A stretch of DNA of 64,000 bases from Acinetobacter puyangensis (GCF_900096995.1 NZ_OANT01000004.1:186001-250000), one strand, 5' to 3'; positions 18,954 to 27,977 are shown, numbered from the stretch's first letter. Numbers and translations: made by a program. The notes: generated from the sequence alone by a model not told the origin.

Positions 18954-19037
18954 AACTTGTTAACATACGTGTATTCATGAGTGGGTATTGGCGAATATCA
19001 ATGATAAAATATGCGCATGTCGTTTGGAGTAAGATCT

Positions 19038-21467
19038 ATGTCTGACACTCATGCAAAGTCCCATATGCTATTTAAAATATGGTGTTTTATTCTGGGACTT
19101 GCCCTGTTATTGACAGGTGCATTTTATGTGATCGGTGGTGGAAAACTGGTGAGTCTAGGTGGCTCTTGGTATTTCCTGCTTGCCGGTTTGTTTACTTTGG
19201 CGTCTGCGTTCTTTATCTTTAAAAAGAAAGCACTTGGCGTCTTGATTTTTACACTGGTCTTTGCGGCAACCCTGATTTGGTCATTATTGGACGCAGGTTG
19301 GGAGTTTTGGCCATTATTCTCAAGATTAATGTTTCCGGCAGGTGTTTTTGCGGCATTAATGCTGACTTTACCGGCAATCCGTCGCTATCAATTCCAAACC
19401 AGTTTATCTGTACCGGCCTATGCAGTGGCCGGATTGACCATAATCGGCATGTTCGTCGGTTTGTATCAGATGTTTCAGCCGCATCCGACGGTTAGCGCAT
19501 CAGGTCAGGCCCTCCCTTTAATCCCTGTGGATGCTGAAAAACAGCAGGTCAACTGGGCGCATTATGGTAATGATGAGGGCGGTAGTCGTTTTTCTGCACT
19601 GGATCAGATTAACCGGGATAATGTCAAAAATCTTAAAGAAGTCTGGCGTTTTCGTACGGGTGATTTTACCACCGGGAGTGGGAATGGCGCAGAAGATCAA
19701 ATGACACCATTGCAGGTGGGCAATAAACTGTTCTTATGTACACCGCATAATAATATTTTTGCGCTGGATGTCGATACAGGCAAGCAATTGTGGAAAGCCG
19801 AAGTAAACTCTAAAGCGGATGCATGGGAGCGTTGTCGTGGCGTGGCTTATTTCGATTCAACTCAGCCTTTGACTCAGCCGACACTTGCCAGTGCAACGCC
19901 TGTAAAAGCAGTTGCCAGCAATACAGCATGTTTACGCCGTGTCTATACCAATACCCCTGATGGCCGCTTAATTGCAGTCAATGCAGATACAGGCGAACGT
20001 TGTGCAGATTTTGGTGTGAATGGTACGGTTGATTTATTGCAGGGTCTGGGTGATGGTACCAAAGCACCACGCTTTGAGGTGACTTCTGCACCCACAGTTG
20101 CAGGTTCAGTACTTGTGGTGGGGAGCCGTATCGCAGATAACTTTGCCGCAGATATGCCGGGCGGGGTGATTCGTGCCTATGATGTGATTACTGGAGAATT
20201 GCGCTGGGCATTTGATCCACGTAATCCTGATCCAAACTATAGATTAAAACCGGGTGAAACGTACAAACGTAGTTCTGCCAACTCTTGGGCGGCGATGTCA
20301 TATGATCCACAGATGAATACCGTATTCTTGCCGATGGGAAGCTCTTCTGTTGATGTATGGGGCGGTAATCGTCAGCCACTGGATCATAAATATAATTCCT
20401 CTGTATTGGCCTTAGATGCGACCACCGGAAAAGAGAAATGGGTTTATCAAACCGTACATAATGATCTATGGGATTTTGATTTACCGATGCAGCCAAGTCT
20501 GGTTGACTTTCCAATGCAGGATGGCAGCAATAAACCTGCCGTGGTGATAGGCACTAAATCAGGTCAGTTCTTTGTACTTGATCGTGTCACAGGCAAACCA
20601 CTGACCAAAGTGATCGAACAAGCCGTAAAACCTGCCGATATTGTTGGTGAGCAATATAGCGCAACCCAACCTCGTTCAGTCGAGATGCCGCAAATTGGTA
20701 ATCAGACTTTGACGGAATCGGATATGTGGGGCGCAACACCGTTTGATCAATTGATGTGTCGGATTAACTTTAAGTCCATGCGTTATGAAGGGTTATATAC
20801 TGCGCCCGGAAAGGATATTTCATTAAGCTTTCCCGGTTCTTTGGGTGGCATGAACTGGGGCAGTATTGCATTTGATCCAACCCATCAATATATGTTTGTC
20901 AATGACATGCGTTTGGGATTGTGGATTCAATTGATTGAACAAACACCGGAAGACTTGGCGCTTGAAGCCAGTGGTGGTGAAACTGTCAATACTGGAATGG
21001 GGGCAGTACCGATGAAAGGTACGCCGTATAAAGTCAACAAAGATCGTTTCTGGTCGAAGTTGAGTATTCCTTGCCAAAAACCACCGTATGGCACCATGAC
21101 GGCAATTGATATGAAAACCCGTCAGATTGCATGGCAAGTTCCGCTGGGTACCGTACAGGATACTGGACCATTAGGCATTAAAATGGGATTAAAAGTACCG
21201 ATTGGTATGCCGACCATTGGTGGTCCAATGGCAACACAAGGCGGACTGGTATTCTTTGCAGCGACACAGGATTACTATCTTCGTGCATTTGATTCATCAA
21301 ATGGTCGTGAGTTATGGAAATCACGGTTACCGGTAGGAAGCCAAGGTACACCGATTTCTTATCGCTCGGCAAAAACCGATAAACAATATGTGGTGATCTC
21401 GGCTGGCGGCGCACGTCAATCTCCAGATCATGGTGATTATGTGATTGCCTATGCCTTGCCGGATTAA
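19038..21467 (+). CDS. quiA: PQQ-dependent quinate/shikimate dehydrogenase, membrane-bound
   Basis: An 809-residue quinoprotein dehydrogenase. The N-terminal 140 or so residues hold about five transmembrane helices anchoring it in the inner membrane. The rest is an eight-bladed propeller with PQQ-enzyme repeats, e.g. NADTGERCADFGVNGTVDLL, ALDATTGKEKWVYQTVHNDLWDFD and AFDSSNGRELWKSRLP. It oxidises quinate to dehydroquinate (and shikimate to dehydroshikimate) on the periplasmic face and passes electrons to ubiquinone. ATG 19038 with GGAG eight bases before is chosen over ATG 19011, giving the size known for Acinetobacter QuiA. It ends the catabolic run and is followed by a terminator. Confidence 0.93.
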   Translation: MSDTHAKSHMLFKIWCFILGLALLLTGAFYVIGGGKLVSLGGSWYFLLAGLFTLASAFFIFKKKALGVLIFTLVFAATLIWSLLDAGWEFWPLFSRLMFPAGVFAALMLTLPAIRRYQFQTSLSVPAYAVAGLTIIGMFVGLYQMFQPHPTVSASGQALPLIPVDAEKQQVNWAHYGNDEGGSRFSALDQINRDNVKNLKEVWRFRTGDFTTGSGNGAEDQMTPLQVGNKLFLCTPHNNIFALDVDTGKQLWKAEVNSKADAWERCRGVAYFDSTQPLTQPTLASATPVKAVASNTACLRRVYTNTPDGRLIAVNADTGERCADFGVNGTVDLLQGLGDGTKAPRFEVTSAPTVAGSVLVVGSRIADNFAADMPGGVIRAYDVITGELRWAFDPRNPDPNYRLKPGETYKRSSANSWAAMSYDPQMNTVFLPMGSSSVDVWGGNRQPLDHKYNSSVLALDATTGKEKWVYQTVHNDLWDFDLPMQPSLVDFPMQDGSNKPAVVIGTKSGQFFVLDRVTGKPLTKVIEQAVKPADIVGEQYSATQPRSVEMPQIGNQTLTESDMWGATPFDQLMCRINFKSMRYEGLYTAPGKDISLSFPGSLGGMNWGSIAFDPTHQYMFVNDMRLGLWIQLIEQTPEDLALEASGGETVNTGMGAVPMKGTPYKVNKDRFWSKLSIPCQKPPYGTMTAIDMKTRQIAWQVPLGTVQDTGPLGIKMGLKVPIGMPTIGGPMATQGGLVFFAATQDYYLRAFDSSNGRELWKSRLPVGSQGTPISYRSAKTDKQYVVISAGGARQSPDHGDYVIAYALPD

Positions 21468-21498
21468 TCGGTAAAGCTCACTTTTTATGTCATATCTG

Positions 21499-21536
21499 AC
21501 GCCTGATTGAATGAAATATTTGATCAGGCGTTTTTT
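21499..21536 (+). terminator. Terminator of the pca-qui run
   Basis: ACGCCTGAT (21499-21507) pairs perfectly with ATCAGGCGT (21523-21531), followed by TTTTTT. It lies 31 bases after the quiA stop. Confidence 0.85.
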
Positions 21537-21635
21537 GTTAAAATGATCAAAGTTGATTGATGATTCCTCAATAATTCGGGCGTCGATTAAAATTAATTCA
21601 TTAAACATAATCTCGGCATATTTCAGGTTAAAACC

Positions 21636-21665
21636 TTGGTGATCAGATTAAAAAATCCCTATAAT
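21636..21665 (+). promoter_or_regulatory. Promoter of upp
   Basis: TTGGTG (21636-21641) and a perfect TATAAT (21660-21665) with an 18-base spacer lie 32 bases upstream of the upp GTG. Confidence 0.65.
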
Positions 21666-21697
21666 AGCGTTTTGATTTAAATTTAAGGTAACGTCCT

Positions 21698-22330
21698 GTG
21701 CCGATACAAGAAATTCGCCATCCATTGATTCGTCATAAACTTGGTTTATTACGTCGCTCTGATATTAGTACCAAGAATTTTAGAGAGTTGGCACAAGAAG
21801 TCACGATGTTACTGACCTATGAAGCCACCAAAGATTTACAACTGGAAGACCATGTGATTGATGGCTGGGCTGGAAAAGTGCATTCAGAGCGTATTGCCGG
21901 CAAAAAAATTACAGTTGTACCCATCTTACGTGCCGGCATTGGGATGTTGGACGGTGTGCTTAACCTGATTCCAAGTGCAAAGGTGAGTGTACTGGGGCTG
22001 GAGCGTGATGAAGAAACACTGGAAGCACGTACTTATTATAAAAAACTGGTTCCGGATGTCTGCAATCGTATTGCCATGATCATTGATCCTATGCTGGCAA
22101 CTGGCAGTTCACTGGTGGCAGCGATTGATGTATTAAAAGCTGGTGGTTGTAAGGATATTCGGGTCATGGTTTTGGTTGCTGCGCCAGAAGGTATTCAGCG
22201 TGTAGAAAATGCCCATCCAGATGTGCGAATCTATACAGCATCTATCGATGATCGCCTCAATGAAAATGGTTATATCATTCCAGGTCTTGGGGATGCAGGT
22301 GACAAGATTTTTGGTAGTGTGCAGAAATAA
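21698..22330 (+). CDS. upp: Uracil phosphoribosyltransferase
   Basis: A 210-residue cytosolic salvage enzyme making UMP from uracil and PRPP. The PRPP-binding motif is [13 protein letters not shown] and the uracil-binding loop is near [27 protein letters not shown] is another conserved piece. The start codon is GTG; the residues that follow ([18 protein letters not shown]) match the family's N-terminus exactly in position. Its own promoter and the terminator in front show that it is a separate unit from the quinate genes. Confidence 0.95.
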   Translation: MPIQEIRHPLIRHKLGLLRRSDISTKNFRELAQEVTMLLTYEATKDLQLEDHVIDGWAGKVHSERIAGKKITVVPILRAGIGMLDGVLNLIPSAKVSVLGLERDEETLEARTYYKKLVPDVCNRIAMIIDPMLATGSSLVAAIDVLKAGGCKDIRVMVLVAAPEGIQRVENAHPDVRIYTASIDDRLNENGYIIPGLGDAGDKIFGSVQK

Positions 22331-22372
22331 TTTTTAAAATAAATAGCACTTAACGTTTAAAGAAAGAAGCAA

Positions 22373-23269
22373 TTAAGCTTCTTTTTTTACTTGATCTTCA
22401 CAAAATTGCATAAATGCCTTAAGCCCGGGTCCCTGATATTTTTGACGATGTACCAGCATAAATAAGGGACGGGTTAACTGCCAAAATGGGGTATCCAAAA
22501 TAACAACCTGATTTTTTTCAGCAAGTGGGGCAATCGCCAGCTTGGAAATACATGCAATGCCAATTCCACCTGCCACAATTTTTAAAATCGCCTCATTATG
22601 GCCCAGTGTAAGACGAATATTGGCATCGGGTAGATCCTGCAAAATGGCATGATCAAATACTTCCCGAGTTCCCGAACCTTCTTCCCGCAAAATCCATTCT
22701 ACGTCTTTAAAATCATCAATACTAAGTTTACGTTGTAATTGTGCCAACGGATGTGAGGGCGCACAGCACACTGCCAATTCATCATCTTGCCAGTGAATAC
22801 ACTGGAGTTGCGGTAAATGGCAAGAGCCTTCAATCAAGGCCAAATCGAGCTGGAATTGACTGACTGCTTCTATAATTTGCCGGGTATTGCCGACCTGAAG
22901 CTGTAAATGTGCCTGAGGCTGCTGCAATAAAAAGTTTGCCATTAGATCTGGAATTAAATAATCACTAATGGTTAAAGTCGCACCCAGACGCAAATCTATC
23001 CCTTGTAATTCACCTTTTGCGGCTTGTTCAAAGGCTTCGCAACGTCCAAGAATTTCCAATGCCTGTGGTAATAAATAACGTCCAAGATCATTGAGTTGTA
23101 GACGTTTACCCTGACGATCAAACAGCGGTGAACCTAAACCATCTTCCAGATCCGATAAGGCCATACTCGCTGCACTCTGGGTCAGTCGAACAGCATCACT
23201 GGCACGTGTTACCGTTCCCTCTTGTGCGACTGCAACAAATACAGCCAATTGGCGAAGCGTCATACGCAT
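22373..23269 (-). CDS. LysR-family regulator divergent to ferredoxin-NADP reductase (FinR-like)
   Basis: A 298-residue LysR-type transcriptional regulator. The winged helix-turn-helix covers residues 1-65 (FVAVAQEGTVTRASDAVRL, then QSAASMALSDLEDGLGSPLF). The substrate-binding domain fills the rest, with LREEGSGTREVFDHA and the GGIGIACISKLA pieces that mark the CysB/CbbR-like subgroup. It is transcribed away from an fpr gene across 82 bases, the arrangement of FinR in Pseudomonas, which activates fpr under oxidative stress. The role here is inferred from that synteny. Confidence 0.85.
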   Translation of the reverse strand: MRMTLRQLAVFVAVAQEGTVTRASDAVRLTQSAASMALSDLEDGLGSPLFDRQGKRLQLNDLGRYLLPQALEILGRCEAFEQAAKGELQGIDLRLGATLTISDYLIPDLMANFLLQQPQAHLQLQVGNTRQIIEAVSQFQLDLALIEGSCHLPQLQCIHWQDDELAVCCAPSHPLAQLQRKLSIDDFKDVEWILREEGSGTREVFDHAILQDLPDANIRLTLGHNEAILKIVAGGIGIACISKLAIAPLAEKNQVVILDTPFWQLTRPLFMLVHRQKYQGPGLKAFMQFCEDQVKKEA

Positions 23270-23351
23270 AATCAGGCTCTTAAATTAAAATAGTGAGTGA
23301 ATCTTTGAGTCATGCTAACATGAGTGCTTTACAGTATGCCACGAAGTTACC

Positions 23352-24113
23352 ATGTCTGAGGAAAAATATACTTTAGAAACCGTACTTTCTGTCAAAAGAT
23401 GGACAGCAAATTTATTTAGTTTCACCATGACGCGGCCATCCGCTTTTCGTTTTTCTGCGGGACAATTTGCACGGATCGGGATTCAGGTCGAAGGGGAACT
23501 GATTGTACGGGCATATTCCATTGTGTCATCACCTTTTGATGAGACTTTAGAGTTTTTTTCTATCGTTGTGCCTGATGGTGCATTCACTTCACAATTACAA
23601 TATTTAAAACCGGGTGATCAAATTTATCTGGAAAAAATTCCTTATGGATTTTTAACCCTAGCACGTTATCAGGAACCTGCACCACACGATTTATGGTTGC
23701 TGGCGACAGGAACCGGTTTAGCTCCGTTCATTTCCATGTTACAGGATTTTGAAACATGGCAAAAATATCGTTATATTGTTTTGGCTTATAGTGTGCGTAC
23801 TCAGCAAGAGCTGGCCTATGTCGATCGAATAAATGAAATTCAAAACACTTTTGGTGAGAATGGTGCAGAATTTTGTTTTTTACCGATCATTACCCGTGAT
23901 CCTTTTGCCAAACTCAATCATCGATTACCGAAATTAATCGAATCGGGTGATTTGGAACAGGAAGCCGATTTAAAATTTAATGTCGAAAGTAGTCATGTCA
24001 TGCTGTGCGGTAATCCGCAAATGGTAGAAGATACCAAAGAAGCACTGAAATGCAGAGGCTTGATCATGAACCGCCGTGGCGTGGGTAATATTGCTGTAGA
24101 AAACTATTGGTAA
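23352..24113 (+). CDS. fpr: Ferredoxin/flavodoxin-NADP(+) reductase
   Basis: A 253-residue FAD enzyme exchanging electrons between NADPH and ferredoxin or flavodoxin. The FAD-binding motif RAYSIVSSP is at about residue 53, the NADP-binding GTGLAPF at about 123, and VMLCGNPQMVEDTKEAL plus the C-terminal aromatic residue (ENYW) complete the fold. It is divergent from the LysR gene, with which it probably forms a regulator-target pair answering to redox stress. Confidence 0.94.
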   Translation: MSEEKYTLETVLSVKRWTANLFSFTMTRPSAFRFSAGQFARIGIQVEGELIVRAYSIVSSPFDETLEFFSIVVPDGAFTSQLQYLKPGDQIYLEKIPYGFLTLARYQEPAPHDLWLLATGTGLAPFISMLQDFETWQKYRYIVLAYSVRTQQELAYVDRINEIQNTFGENGAEFCFLPIITRDPFAKLNHRLPKLIESGDLEQEADLKFNVESSHVMLCGNPQMVEDTKEALKCRGLIMNRRGVGNIAVENYW

Positions 24114-24598
24114 TCGATAAATTGCTAATAGAGAGATTAAAGCTATTTTTCTGAAAAAATTAAGTGGTTGGCAGACGATTTATGCCTGTGCATTATCATC
24201 TTATTTAACGTGAATTCGGGATAAGATGAGTAGAAAAAATCGATTTCGTAGCAGTGTCCGCTGCTTGTCCGAGGTTAGTAAGTTGTCTGCAAGATAATGT
24301 TTTTCAATTAATTTGTTTTTTTAGCGGTATTTGACCGAGTTTGCAGCGGACAAATGGTTTTGCCCTTGCGTGGTTATACCACTCATCCCGAAAGCCTTGC
24401 GAGCTATAGCTCTCAGGTCGAACCCAAGGTTAAACCAGATATATGAGCCTATAATATAAGACTCCGTCGTGATTCTTTCATTGAAATTAATTTTATCTAT
24501 ATAAAACAAGTGCTTTTATCCAGAACTGACGTTTATTTACACAAACTTAAATCTAAACCTTATATCTCGACGGTCGTATATCGTGTTGTGAGGTGTAA
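24114..24598. other. Gene-free 485-bp stretch with nested inverted repeats (possible decayed mobile element)
   Basis: No credible coding region is seen. The stretch contains a perfect 8-bp inverted repeat (24197-24204 with 24221-24228), a perfect 10-bp inverted repeat TGTCCGCTGC / GCAGCGGACA (24255-24264 with 24343-24352), and two long imperfect inverted copies at its edges (24201-24225 and 24515-24539, 18 of 25 positions complementary). The edge copies would enclose about 339 bp. This looks like the remnant of a small transposon or a MITE-like element, or a structured RNA. No transposase fragment was recognised. Confidence 0.35.
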
Positions 24599-24919
24599 AT
24601 GAATGATACAGCAGCAAAGAAAATCGGATTGATCCCTCTTAAAGCATTTTTTGTAGGTTTGGGATGGGTGATTATAGCGATTCTGCTTAATCTTATTTTT
24701 CCCTATCAGGGTGGATGGCCTGCACTGTCCAGAGCAGTCGTCTTTATTTTTATTTTAATAGCTGCTGGCGTGTATAGCGTCGGTTTCTTTATCGTTTCAT
24801 TATATTTGTGCTGGACGTATAGCAAGCATGTCGATCTTAATGTGGTGCCAGCACAATGGGCAGCGGGATTGTACGGTAGTACTATAATTCTTTTGCTTTT
24901 ATTTTGGTTTTCAATCTAA
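24599..24919 (+). CDS. Small membrane protein of unknown function
   Basis: A 106-residue protein with three hydrophobic segments (about residues 14-34, 46-70 and 87-104), probably spanning the inner membrane. The ATG has GAGG at five-base spacing, supporting expression. No family was recognised. The neighbouring genes (a structured spacer upstream, a convergent unknown gene downstream) give no functional clue. Confidence 0.65.
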   Translation: MNDTAAKKIGLIPLKAFFVGLGWVIIAILLNLIFPYQGGWPALSRAVVFIFILIAAGVYSVGFFIVSLYLCWTYSKHVDLNVVPAQWAAGLYGSTIILLLLFWFSI

Positions 24920-24950
24920 TAAATTTAATTTTAAGTATTCTCGACAAGAA

Positions 24951-25373
24951 TTAATGAACAAACATATCCATAAATTCACGAATTTCCTTGATGGCATGAT
25001 TGACATCGCTACATAACCAAGTCGGATCAAAAATGCTGGCGTAAGATTCCATCTGATCGGGCGCAACGACAAGGCGTATCAGACAATCTTCTTCCTGTAA
25101 GCGCCACGGGGTAAGCACCAGATCATTATCAATAAATGCATTAAAATCATGAATATCAATAATCATGGCATTGACGCATTCTGGAAATGGCATCAATGAA
25201 AACTCCTCGATACGGCGACGACAATATTCAATATCCCCCCAAGTCAATTCGGAGTCAGGTTTGGAAAATTTAACAATGCCGACAAGATGTTGGTCACGTG
25301 TCTTATGCAACCAGCATTGATGACTAACATCGGTCGCAAGAGATAAACTAACGGGGATCAGGCGATAAGCCAT
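24951..25373 (-). CDS. Conserved-looking hypothetical protein
   Basis: A soluble protein of 140 residues counted from the ATG at 25373 (MAYRLIPVSL). The frame can be extended to a TTG at 25418, but that would place the start inside a good promoter whose -10 box is 25405-25410, so the shorter form is preferred. The protein is acidic, with Trp and Cys scattered (HQCWLHKTRDQ, TPWRLQEEDCLIRLVV), and has no transmembrane segment or known motif. Function unknown. Confidence 0.7.
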   Translation of the reverse strand: MAYRLIPVSLSLATDVSHQCWLHKTRDQHLVGIVKFSKPDSELTWGDIEYCRRRIEEFSLMPFPECVNAMIIDIHDFNAFIDNDLVLTPWRLQEEDCLIRLVVAPDQMESYASIFDPTWLCSDVNHAIKEIREFMDMFVH

Positions 25374-25404
25374 ATACGGCAACACCAATAAAAAAGGGTC
25401 AACT

Positions 25405-25432
25405 ATTATAGATGCCAATTGGCAAACTTCAA
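25405..25432 (-). promoter_or_regulatory. Promoter for the minus-strand hypothetical gene
   Basis: Read on the minus strand: TTGAAG, 16 bases, then a perfect TATAAT, giving a short leader before the ATG at 25373. It decides the start of that gene. Confidence 0.6.
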
Positions 25433-25581
25433 GCTAAAAATATAATTGTGAATATTTCCTTTATAAATTGTCAACATACTATAGCCATACAAAGTTAGCC
25501 AAAACGATACATTTTAAAACACATACACTTAGCTTGCTTTGTTAGCATAAAAAATATACAAATTACAAGGAGTAATATGCT

Positions 25582-25770
25582 ATGACTTCACAACAACCTG
25601 GCAATGATCCCGAAGAGTTAAGCCCAAAAGAAAAAACTAAACGTGTTAAATATATTGGGATAGCAGTTGCTCTATTTTTCCTCATTTGTTTAATCATTAT
25701 GTTGGTGAATATCAAACCCAATCCGATGGAATTACCGGCACAGCAAAATAATCAACAACAGGAGCAATAG
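25582..25770 (+). CDS. Small single-span membrane protein
   Basis: A 62-residue protein with a charged N-terminus (PEELSPKEKTKRVK), one transmembrane helix (about residues 25-44, GIAVALFFLICLIIMLV) and a Gln/Asn-rich tail (QQNNQQQEQ). AAGGAG nine bases before the ATG supports translation. No function can be assigned; 160 bases separate it from the channel-like gene that follows. Confidence 0.65.
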   Translation: MTSQQPGNDPEELSPKEKTKRVKYIGIAVALFFLICLIIMLVNIKPNPMELPAQQNNQQQEQ

Positions 25771-25930
25771 TCAAGAAATACATATGTTTAATAATCTTTC
25801 ATTTGATGTAAAAGTCAAGTAAAGATAATGATTCAATTAGAGAAAAAGCACAGAGCTGTCTCTATCGTCAAAATAAGTTACACGTATAGTACGGGTAATT
25901 TAAAAGTAAAATTATAAGGGGAATACTGGT

Positions 25931-27514
25931 ATGAATGAGCACTTTGGCTTTAATCAAGCAGGACAACGTCTTGATTTTTACTACTTTTGGGATCAATTCC
26001 ATCCAATATTAGGTGCCATTGCCATCTTTATTGTCGGTTGGATTGCAGCTTTATTAATTTCTGGAGGAATTAAAAAGCTACTGGAAAAAATTCATCTCAA
26101 TCAAAAGCTTAATCAGTCAACGCAAACAGGTACAGATATCGAGCAAATTTTTGCCAGAATTATATTCTGGTTTATTTTGATCATTGCCATTGTTGCGGGT
26201 TTAAATGTACTGAATCTACATTCGGTCAGTGCACCGTTTGCCAATATGGTGGGTGAAGTTCTGGCATTCATTCCAACTTTAATTGCGGCTGCAATTGTGA
26301 GTTTGGTTGGTTGGCTTGTGGCGACACTGGTACGTGCAGGTTTAAACAAGGCACTTGCCCGCACACAACTTGATGAAAAGCTCAGTCAGGATGTAGGCGT
26401 TGCACCTTTAAGCAAAAATATTGCTGAAATTAGTTATTGGTTAATTTTATTAATATTTTTACCGATTGTGCTGTCGATCCTTGGCTTAAATGGTTTACTT
26501 GCACCAGTACAGGTGATGGTAACGGAAGCGGTTTCATTTATTCCGAATCTCTTTATTGCCGGTATCATTGTTTTTGCCGGTTATATTCTTGCCAAAATCG
26601 TGCGTGGTATCGTGGAAGGCTTGGCCAATAGTCTGGGATTGCAAACACAAGCCGAAAAAATTGGTGTATTTAAACAAACCAATTTGCCAAAATTATTAGG
26701 GTCTTTCGTATTCACTGTGGTCATCATCACTGCATTGATTATTGCATTTGATGCACTTGGCGTAGAGTCGATTTCTCAACCTGCAACCTCCATGTTGAAT
26801 CAAATTCTTGTCGCCATTCCTAATATTTTAGGCGCTGCAATTATTCTGATTATTGCCTATGTGGTTGCACGTTTTGTCGGGCAGTTGGTGGCAGAATTAC
26901 TTGCAGGTACAGGCATTGATAATATTCCTGCAAAACTGGATGTACAGCGCTTTTTGGGTGAACAAAAAATTTCCAGCTTTATCGGATTTTTGATTGTGTT
27001 CTTCACTATGCTGTTTGCCACTGCCGAAGCAGCGAATCGACTGGACTTTGGTCAGGTCAGTGCTTTGATCAGTATGTTTATCCAGTTTGGTGCAAACATT
27101 CTGTTAGGTGCTGTGATTCTGGTGATTGGTTTCTGGTTAGCCAATACGGTTGCCAATGTGGTTCAACGTGGCGAATATAACAGTTCGCGCTGGTTGGGTA
27201 ATTTGGTCCGTATTTTGATTATGGGACTGGTTATTGCCATGGGCTTGCGTGCCATGGGCATTGCCGATTCTATCGTCAACCTTGCATTTGGTTTAACACT
27301 TGGTGGTGTCGCTGTGGCGTTTGCACTGGCCTTTGGTCTGGGTGGTCGTCAACCAGCAGAACGTTTGTTAACTAAACTGATTGATAAAGCCGAAAAAGAG
27401 GCCAATCAACCTAATCCGATTACACCTGCAACTGATTCAAACGCAGCGGTAAATTTACCGACAGGTGTTGCAGACATTAATCTGCATCCAGAGGATGACC
27501 AACACAAACTTTAA
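25931..27514 (+). CDS. Mechanosensitive-channel-family membrane protein with TM-helix repeats
   Basis: A 527-residue inner-membrane protein with about ten hydrophobic helices arranged as repeated units. Each unit has a helix of the type FIPNLFIAGIIVFAGYILAKIVRG (compare FIPTLIAAAIVSLVGWLVATLVRAG and AIPNILGAAIILIIAYVVARFVGQ), the conserved TM-helix repeat found in MscS-related proteins. The C-terminus has a Gly/Ala-rich segment (LGGVAVAFALAFGLGGRQPAE), the MscS-like pore-end pattern, and an acidic tail. Such proteins are thought to respond to membrane tension or act as ion channels; no substrate can be named. AGGGG precedes the ATG and a strong terminator follows. Confidence 0.82.
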   Translation: MNEHFGFNQAGQRLDFYYFWDQFHPILGAIAIFIVGWIAALLISGGIKKLLEKIHLNQKLNQSTQTGTDIEQIFARIIFWFILIIAIVAGLNVLNLHSVSAPFANMVGEVLAFIPTLIAAAIVSLVGWLVATLVRAGLNKALARTQLDEKLSQDVGVAPLSKNIAEISYWLILLIFLPIVLSILGLNGLLAPVQVMVTEAVSFIPNLFIAGIIVFAGYILAKIVRGIVEGLANSLGLQTQAEKIGVFKQTNLPKLLGSFVFTVVIITALIIAFDALGVESISQPATSMLNQILVAIPNILGAAIILIIAYVVARFVGQLVAELLAGTGIDNIPAKLDVQRFLGEQKISSFIGFLIVFFTMLFATAEAANRLDFGQVSALISMFIQFGANILLGAVILVIGFWLANTVANVVQRGEYNSSRWLGNLVRILIMGLVIAMGLRAMGIADSIVNLAFGLTLGGVAVAFALAFGLGGRQPAERLLTKLIDKAEKEANQPNPITPATDSNAAVNLPTGVADINLHPEDDQHKL

Positions 27515-27552
27515 TCGCTGCGCTTAAAATCAGCAGATTTAAGTTTTGAGAT

Positions 27553-27580
27553 AAAAGCCACTTCGGTGGCTTTTCTTATT
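27553..27580 (+). terminator. Rho-independent terminator with TTCG tetraloop
   Basis: AAAAGCCAC (27553-27561), loop TTCG, GTGGCTTTT (27566-27574), then a T-rich tail. It closes the channel-like gene. Confidence 0.9.
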
Positions 27581-27919
27581 TAAGTAATAGGATCCATTGA
27601 TATTAGCTGTGTGAAATTTAATACTAGAGCGTATTGAGACGTAGTCACATATTAAATTTGAGTTAAAAATAAAGAATTGTTTATTCTATTTTTGTAGATC
27701 TATATTGCGTTAATCAGCTTGTCAATATAAATATATTGGTTAGGATGCTTGCCTTATCTAAGCATAATTTTTCTCATTTTTCACAGCAAACATTAAATTT
27801 TAATAAACCCTGATAATTGATAATAAATTTTTTAGATTTATTCTAACTTTAAATCGTTATTGCTGAATTATTAGCCAATCTTAAATGACAGAAAAAATTC
27901 AAAGTTGGCAAAATAATAT
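27581..27919. other. AT-rich non-coding spacer before the amidase-tat operon
   Basis: There is no coding region of useful length on either strand. The stretch is visibly AT-rich and contains short A/T tracts, as often seen where foreign DNA enters or where an upstream activator or IHF would bind in front of a sigma-54 promoter. No clear operator repeat was found. Confidence 0.5.
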
Positions 27920-27937
27920 TTGGTATATTCCTTGCTT
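27920..27937 (+). promoter_or_regulatory. Sigma-54-like promoter of the amidase-tat operon
   Basis: TTGGTATATTCCTTGCTT has GG at 27922-27923 and GC at 27934-27935, exactly the 10-base spacing of -24/-12 elements, and keeps TTGG, TTGC and T of the consensus. The ATG lies 42 bases after the -12 GC. No good sigma-70 alternative was seen. Transcription by RpoN is inferred only. Confidence 0.5.
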
Positions 27938-27977
27938 AAATTGACAGGAGTTTTTTAATTAACAGAATAGGATTAAA

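Noticed and set aside
19011..19037. Nine-codon extension of quiA from ATG 19011
   Set aside because: The binding site GGAG lies inside this extension and points to ATG 19038, which also gives the usual protein length.
24114..24598. Known insertion sequence in the gap after fpr
   Set aside because: No transposase fragment or recognisable IS end could be named; it is reported only as a possible remnant.
25374..25418. TTG start and 15-residue extension of the minus-strand hypothetical gene
   Set aside because: It coincides with a good promoter -10 box, so it would lie at or before the transcript start.
27545..27580. Hairpin considered as part of a CRISPR-like or repeat array
   Set aside because: It occurs once, with a tetraloop and T-run, so it is a simple terminator; no CRISPR repeats were seen anywhere in the window.
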